Assembly (NCBI GenBank): GCA_003224085.1
Contig: QHYK01000048.1
Coordinates: 1-64,000, forward strand
From: Acidobacteriota bacterium
GTDB lineage: Bacteria > Acidobacteriota > Terriglobia > Acidiferrales > UBA7541
Reading direction: 5' to 3'
DNA length: 64,000 nt
Shown here: in pieces, positions 58,886 to 64,000 of the stretch
Numbering within the stretch: position 1 is the first letter of the stretch
Layout of the letters: every line of letters begins with the position of its first letter
The notes under the pieces: generated by a model
Databases searched by the model: none
Told to the model about the DNA's origin: nothing
Seen by the model: the letters and a program-made list of their open reading frames with translations, nothing else
Position numbers and translations under genes: made by a program

Positions 58886-59296
58886 TCAAGTCAAGCCCGA
58901 ATTTCCGTGAGGCGGAACCCGCCGCCAGGGGCCAAACGATAGCCCGGAACATATTCGTAAGCGACGCTCCCGACGGCACCTCCGGATGCAGCGAACATTT
59001 CTGCGTGCGGCCAGTCTTTCTTTGAGGACAATTTCACCGACGACGGAAGCAATTCCGCCCGCAGCGCCGGCCCACAGGAAGTCCTCGATGCCTACGCGAA
59101 ACCGGGCATCGAGGTCGAAGAGCGGCGGCGGCGTGCAATACTGCGGGACGAATAGGAAGCTGGTGAGCGCCAGCGGAGCAGTAACCACCGTGCCCCAGAG
59201 GATCTGCCGACGCTATTGCTTGCCGCGGAGCAAGCAGGCAAGCCAGGCCGCGTCAAAAAGGAGAGTTCCAACCAGATACGCGAAGTGCTAGTTCAT
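58886..59296 (-). pseudogene. decayed lycopene-cyclase-domain-like membrane protein gene with in-frame stops
   Basis: From ATG at 59296 (complement) the frame reads MN*HFAYLVGTLLFDAAWLACLLRGKQ*RRQILWGTVVTAPLALTSFLFVPQYCTPPPLFDLDARFRVGIEDFLWAGAAGGIASVVGEIVLKERLAA...; two stops interrupt one coherent membrane protein frame. Confidence 0.6.
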
Positions 59297-59419
59297 CGCT
59301 CTTCCCCTATTCGGAGGTGTGCATTTAAACGGAGTTACTGTACAGAGCGTTAGCTGTCGAACTCAAACCAGTGTCAAACGATCAACCGTCCCTGATCTTT
59401 TCGCTGGTTCTGAGTTAGA

Positions 59420-59812
59420 ATGCGCACCAACCCCGCGGAATTCCAACCGCCTTTTGAGAGGAGCATCTTGGTGCAACCTGAGCGCCCGCGCGCACGCCGC
59501 CATCCTTTTGTAGCTGGTATTGAAATCACCGATGTGGAGTCCGAGACGCAGAGTAACGAACAGACGTGCGACCTGAGTTTATTCGGCTGTGGTGTGCACA
59601 CGCAGAAGCCGTTGGCACCGGGGACGCGGGTCAGGATCAGGATTGTTCGCAGCGGGGCGAGCTTTGTTGCCCTGGGCAAGATAGCTTACGCAGGAAAGAG
59701 CACGCGAATGGGGGTGTTGTTCACGAAGATCGAACCGAATCAGCAATTGGTTTTGGAAAAGTGGATCGCGGAGATGCGCGAAGCGCGCGGGGTGAATCAG
59801 GCGGAAGGGTAG
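59420..59812 (+). CDS. PilZ domain protein
   Basis: RPRARRHPF (RxxxR) and CDLSLFGCGV (DxSxxG) motifs, 130 aa. Confidence 0.8.
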   Translation: MRTNPAEFQPPFERSILVQPERPRARRHPFVAGIEITDVESETQSNEQTCDLSLFGCGVHTQKPLAPGTRVRIRIVRSGASFVALGKIAYAGKSTRMGVLFTKIEPNQQLVLEKWIAEMREARGVNQAEG

Positions 59813-59932
59813 TGGGACGACCTGGGATTCTGCGCCGGGTGAAACGACGGAACGCAGGAAAGCGGAACTGACAATAGAAAAGGGAGCCATTAAACTCGGT
59901 TCTGCTTAGAGACGTCAAATTAGCGGCTGGAG

Positions 59933-60682
59933 TCAGTTCGCGACGGTGAGTTCGATGGTGGCGGAGGCGGAAACTTTTGTGCCGGCCAAGGGGGACTGGT
60001 CGATGACGGCGCCGTGAGGCCACTGCGGGGCGGAAACGTAATTCACTTTGCGGCGCATCTGCGCCTGGTCGAGGCGGCGCTGCGCTTCGATTTCGTTCCA
60101 TCCCACAAGATGAGGCATTACAAAGGCCGTCTCTCGCGGCCCTTGGGAGATCAGCACGTCCACGCGCGGCGTGGCAGCCCCCGCGCCCGGTTTGGGGTTC
60201 TGGAGCACGATGGTGTCGACCGGTTCGTCGGGCATGTTGATGGCGGAGACTTCCCCGACCTGCAAGCCCTGGCGAAGCAATTCGACGCGCGAAGCGCGCA
60301 AGGAATTGCCTTCGAGCAGAGGAATTTGCAGCTGGCGCTGGCCCAGGCTGAGAACAACGTGGGCTTGCTGGGAGACTTTCATGAGCAGGCCCGCGGGAGG
60401 CGTTTGGCGAAGGACGGTGTTGATGGGCTGGTCGCTGTAGATGCGGTCGGCAACGCGCAGGACCAGACCGCGCGACTGCAGCATTTTGCTGGCCTCCGAG
60501 ACGTTGTTGCCCACAAGGTTGGGCATGGTGACTTCACGGCCGTGAATGGCGATGCGCATGGCGGTGATGGCGCTGAGAAAGGCCGCGGACGCGAGGATGA
60601 AAACGAGCAGCGTCATGCGGGTGAGCCATTCGAGGCGCTCGCGAAGCGTCATGGGGAGTTTTGGCTGCTCGTTCTCAGTCAT
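59933..60682 (-). CDS. membrane-anchored PASTA-domain protein (about three PASTA repeats)
   Basis: N-terminal TM, then VTMPNLVGNNVSEASKMLQSRGLVLRV, LQIPLLEGNSLRASRVELLRQGLQVG, FVMPHLVGWNEIEAQRRLDQAQMR with inter-repeat linkers. Confidence 0.88.
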   Translation of the reverse strand: MTENEQPKLPMTLRERLEWLTRMTLLVFILASAAFLSAITAMRIAIHGREVTMPNLVGNNVSEASKMLQSRGLVLRVADRIYSDQPINTVLRQTPPAGLLMKVSQQAHVVLSLGQRQLQIPLLEGNSLRASRVELLRQGLQVGEVSAINMPDEPVDTIVLQNPKPGAGAATPRVDVLISQGPRETAFVMPHLVGWNEIEAQRRLDQAQMRRKVNYVSAPQWPHGAVIDQSPLAGTKVSASATIELTVAN

Positions 60683-60815
60683 CGTTCTCGCCCTCAGTAG
60701 AGCAAGAAAACCAACCGACGCCCGCTACGCTCATCAGAAAACTTGGTCTTCAGGAATCAGTTCTCAGTAGGAGACGTAATCTGGCAATGGAAGACCGATA
60801 ACCGAAAGCTCAAAA

Positions 60816-62513
60816 CTACTTTTTCGCCAGCGGCGGGGGCGGATACTCAGGCAATTTGTCCTTGCTGGTGTCCGCGCGCTTCACTTCCAATTCGTCGAAG
60901 AGCAGAGACGGGCCGATCACGGTTGTTGGAATGCCGCCCGGGCGGTTGCTCACCAGCGGATCGTTGCCTGCCGCGATGACGCCTGTACGCAGTGCGCGAG
61001 TGTCCAGCTCGTTGAACACGGCGCCGCGCACCAATTCTTCGTGGCCGTCGCCGGCGTAGACGCGATAGAGAAGGCGCGGAGTGTTTCCTGGCTGGCCGAG
61101 CGTTTCGACACGATAGCCGTAAGGCTTGCCCTGTTCTTGGACCATTTCGATGACTTTCTTTTTCAAGTCGTCAGGCGACTGCGCTTCGGAACTTTTCAAC
61201 AGCAGCACGCCAAGATTCGGGCCCGGCGCCATGCCAGCGGCGGCGCGACCATGGCCGTTCGAATCAGGGAAGTCGCGCAGGGGCTGGCGGCCAATGAGGT
61301 AATTCGTGAGCGTGCCGTTTTCGATGGTATTGACGGGTTGAGCTTTCACGCCCTCGCTATCGAACATGTAGCTGCCGATAAGGCTTTTGCCCTGGAAGTC
61401 TTTGAGCGTGGGGTCGTCCACGACGGAAAGAAAATTCGGCAGCACGCGCGCTTTGTAACTGGTGGCAAATGCTCCGGTCGTGCGGTTCGGACGGCCAAGG
61501 GCCGGCTTGTGACCGACGACATTTTGGCCGATGAGAGAGGCGACGATGTCGTCGGCGGCATCAGCGGAGAACAAGATGGGGCCGCGATACTCCTCTTCGA
61601 CAATGGGGGCCTGACGCAGCGCGACGATGGTATCGAGCATTTTCTTTGCGTCGGTCATCAGCAGATCGCGTGAGGGTAATTCTTCCATGCGCGCGACAAC
61701 ATATGCGGGGCTGCGGCTGAGACGCATGCCGTCGGCGGCTTGCGCGGAACCGTTCAACTGCACGGAATAGGTGGTTCTGCCGCAGCGCGTGACGGTGCCT
61801 TCAGAATTGATGAGGTAATCGTTGACGGCGGAAAAGCGCGCCGACGCGGTGACCGATTGCACGTCAGGATACTGGCGATACAAGCTGGTGACGTCCTCCA
61901 GGGTTTTCTTCCAGGAGGTTTCATCGAGCTTCAGCGAAACGGTAGGCTCTACGGCAATAAGCGGCGCAGACCTGGCGAAGTCGTCGATGGGATTCGCGTC
62001 GACGCTGAATCGTTTGAGTTCGGCCTGCTTTTCGGCGAGCGCCTGGCCGGCTTCCTTGTAGGCGCTGTCGGTGGCGAGCCAGATTTGGCGACGAAGCGCG
62101 ATGGAGTCGTTATCAAGCGGGAGGATCATGGACTCGCCTTCGCCGCGCCCGTAGAAGCTGTCTTGCTTGTAGTCGCCGATGCGAACGACGACGCGCAGGA
62201 CACGATAGTGCCCGTGTTGATTTTCGCGGAGGGCGCCAAAAGCGGCTTCGGCGGAATAGTCTTCGACGTCGCTGACACGATACTCGATGAAATAGGGCGG
62301 CTGGACCTGGTCCATCTTGAGTTGCGCTTTGGAACGGTCGAGTTCTGTGAGCAGAGCTTCGAGAAGACCGTCGCCTTTAACGGCGACGTGAGCGGCAGCC
62401 AGCGCGGGGTCGAGCGCGGGTTTCGAGTCACCGGAGGAGGCGCGGAGAGTATGCGTCATCGAAGTGAGGGAAAGAGCGAGCGCAAATGCCAAGTTGCGGT
62501 AAAGCAGTGTCAT
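60816..62513 (-). CDS. TldD/PmbA family protein, paralog lacking the HExxxH motif
   Basis: PAYVVARMEELPSRDLLMTDAKKMLD ... ILFSADAADDIVASLIGQNVVGHKPAL ... FPDSNGHGRAAAGMAPGPNLGVLLL; overall TldD/PmbA layout. Confidence 0.8.
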   Translation of the reverse strand: MTLLYRNLAFALALSLTSMTHTLRASSGDSKPALDPALAAAHVAVKGDGLLEALLTELDRSKAQLKMDQVQPPYFIEYRVSDVEDYSAEAAFGALRENQHGHYRVLRVVVRIGDYKQDSFYGRGEGESMILPLDNDSIALRRQIWLATDSAYKEAGQALAEKQAELKRFSVDANPIDDFARSAPLIAVEPTVSLKLDETSWKKTLEDVTSLYRQYPDVQSVTASARFSAVNDYLINSEGTVTRCGRTTYSVQLNGSAQAADGMRLSRSPAYVVARMEELPSRDLLMTDAKKMLDTIVALRQAPIVEEEYRGPILFSADAADDIVASLIGQNVVGHKPALGRPNRTTGAFATSYKARVLPNFLSVVDDPTLKDFQGKSLIGSYMFDSEGVKAQPVNTIENGTLTNYLIGRQPLRDFPDSNGHGRAAAGMAPGPNLGVLLLKSSEAQSPDDLKKKVIEMVQEQGKPYGYRVETLGQPGNTPRLLYRVYAGDGHEELVRGAVFNELDTRALRTGVIAAGNDPLVSNRPGGIPTTVIGPSLLFDELEVKRADTSKDKLPEYPPPPLAKK

Positions 62514-64000
62514 GGCTTCACCCCCGCGTTGGTTTCCGTGGCGGTCTTTGCAGGAGGTGCGCTGTCTTCAAAGCCGGGCGGAGGCAACAGCGGCGGACGC
62601 TCGTGCTGATGCGCGCGCTTTTGCACTTCCATTTCGGAAAAGAGCATGAAAGGCGCGACCGCGGCAACGGGAACCTGGCCACTTTCCGCGCCGCAGACGC
62701 CGTTGAAGACATGCTCCTGATCGCCGGTGGTGAGGATACGAGTTAAAGCGGCCAGCGGTGTGCCAACGATGTCCACTCCGCGCACTAATTCATCGGGACG
62801 GCCATCGGCGTAAACTTTGTAGACCATCACGGGCAGTACCTGAAACGCCTGCGGCAACTGGCGCGTGGTGATGGTGAAACCACCTTGTATGTCATCGAAA
62901 TACAAGCCGTAGGGTTTGCCTTGCTTTTTCACTTCGTCGATGAGTTTCTGGCGCATCTGGGCTTCGGGGACCGTTTGCGTCGAAGTGACGATTAAGTTTC
63001 CCTGGCGGCCGGTGGGCATGAGGCCGGGCTGATTGCGGCCGTGACCATTGGAAACGCTGAAGTCTTTGATGGGCATGCGCGACATCAGGAAATTCTTGAG
63101 CACGCCGTCTTTGATGACATCGACGTGCCGGGCGGGTGTGCCTTCATTGTCGTAACCATAGGAGCCTGCTAGCTTGACGCCAGCAATTTCGTGGATGGTC
63201 GGATCGTCAACGACGCTTAGGAATTTCGGAAGAACTTCCTGGCCGATTTTCTTGGTGAAAGTCTGTCCTTCTTCTTCATCGCGTTGGCGGTGGCCTTCGA
63301 GGCGGTGGCCGAGGACTTCGTGGAAGAAGACGGCGCTGGCGCGCCCGCTTAAAAGAGCCGGGCCGTCATAAGGTTCGGCGACGGGAGCCTTGCGAAGATC
63401 GCTGAGGTCTGCGGCCATTTTTTCGATTTTGCTAGTGAGTTCGGCTTCGGCCGGCAGACCCGTGGCGTTGGGGCCCTGGAAAGTTTCGACACGGAGAAGG
63501 TCCATGCCATCGTCGGCGCGTGTTTGCGCTTCCATTACGAGGCGCGCGGAAGAAGTGGGCGAAACAAGAGTCGTGCCTTCGTTTGTGACCATGCGCGAAT
63601 TGGAATTCGAGACCTGAAGCACGACGCTGGCGAAATACACTTCGGGATACTTGCGGAAAGCTGCGGAGAGTCGCTTGATTTCGCTTTCCCAGGAGGCGCG
63701 ATCGAAAGGCGCGGCGGTGGCTTCACCGATATGCGTTTCCGGTTTTTCCTTGGAGAAGTCGGGGGACTTGTCCTCTTCTTCCGCGCGAACGGCGGTGTTC
63801 GTGCGGACGTTCATGAGAGCAGGAACTGCGCGCTTGTACTCGCGGTCGGTGAGTTCCCACAAGACACGGGCGAGGGCTTCCCGGTCATTGCCGAGAGGAA
63901 GGGTTCCGGAGGTGACGCCGCTCGAGCGGCTCTGGCCATGCGTGTTATCGAGGTCGGGAGCGCCGACGCGCATGGTGACGTCCGCAAAGCGGCGAGCAGC
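62510..64000 (-). CDS. TldD/PmbA family metalloprotease (TldD-like), 5' end beyond the window
   Basis: LLSGRASAVFFHEVLGHRLEGHRQRDEEEGQTFTKKIGQEVLPKFLSVVDDPT contains HEVLGH; the frame stays open to base 64000. Confidence 0.9.
   Translation of the reverse strand, partial: AARRFADVTMRVGAPDLDNTHGQSRSSGVTSGTLPLGNDREALARVLWELTDREYKRAVPALMNVRTNTAVRAEEEDKSPDFSKEKPETHIGEATAAPFDRASWESEIKRLSAAFRKYPEVYFASVVLQVSNSNSRMVTNEGTTLVSPTSSARLVMEAQTRADDGMDLLRVETFQGPNATGLPAEAELTSKIEKMAADLSDLRKAPVAEPYDGPALLSGRASAVFFHEVLGHRLEGHRQRDEEEGQTFTKKIGQEVLPKFLSVVDDPTIHEIAGVKLAGSYGYDNEGTPARHVDVIKDGVLKNFLMSRMPIKDFSVSNGHGRNQPGLMPTGRQGNLIVTSTQTVPEAQMRQKLIDEVKKQGKPYGLYFDDIQGGFTITTRQLPQAFQVLPVMVYKVYADGRPDELVRGVDIVGTPLAALTRILTTGDQEHVFNGVCGAESGQVPVAAVAPFMLFSEMEVQKRAHQHERPPLLPPPGFEDSAPPAKTATETNAGVKP

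Noticed and set aside
1-64000. CRISPR arrays, tRNA/rRNA genes, prophage or defence islands
   Set aside because: I looked in the intergenic gaps for regular repeats, cloverleaf-like segments and related genes and found none convincing; tRNAscan-SE, Infernal and a CRISPR finder should confirm.

Overview
A 64 kb, GC-rich, gene-dense chromosomal window. It is mostly housekeeping and envelope genes from a Gram-negative bacterium; gene content suggests Acidobacteriota, but that is inference. Supported content, left to right: a putative IS605-type edge, a porin-like protein, cstA, a secretin with a C-terminal cohesin-like domain plus two GspG-like pseudopilins, smpB, pepA, argS, larC, metG, tatD, a polyprenyl synthase, an HDAC-family protein, a TPR-thioredoxin protein, a DUF4097-like protein, larE, a POTRA-only protein, glmS, purS, adenosine deaminase, a phospholipase C/nuclease-like protein, an APC permease, a UvrD/PcrA helicase, an LPS inner-core operon (waaA-lpxK-waaF-hldA-like-hldE2-waaC-methyltransferase), an RlmD-like methyltransferase, coaX-birA-nadC-valS, a decayed IS200/IS605 element touching valS, a long response regulator, bamD, a peroxiredoxin, a degenerate GGDEF protein, two PilZ proteins, an HExxH metalloprotease, a PASTA protein and a TldD/PmbA pair. 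I saw no convincing CRISPR array, rRNA, tRNA, prophage or defence island. The least ordinary signals are gene debris at gene boundaries (acetamidase/formamidase, ComEC, lycopene-cyclase-domain, TnpA-TnpB chimera), the secretin-cohesin/pseudopilin module, the barrel-less POTRA protein, a repeat-like in-frame insertion in argS, and the TldD pair in which one member lacks the HExxxH motif. I did not find a clearly new multi-gene system. All calls come from reading the sequence and supplied translations, with no database search.
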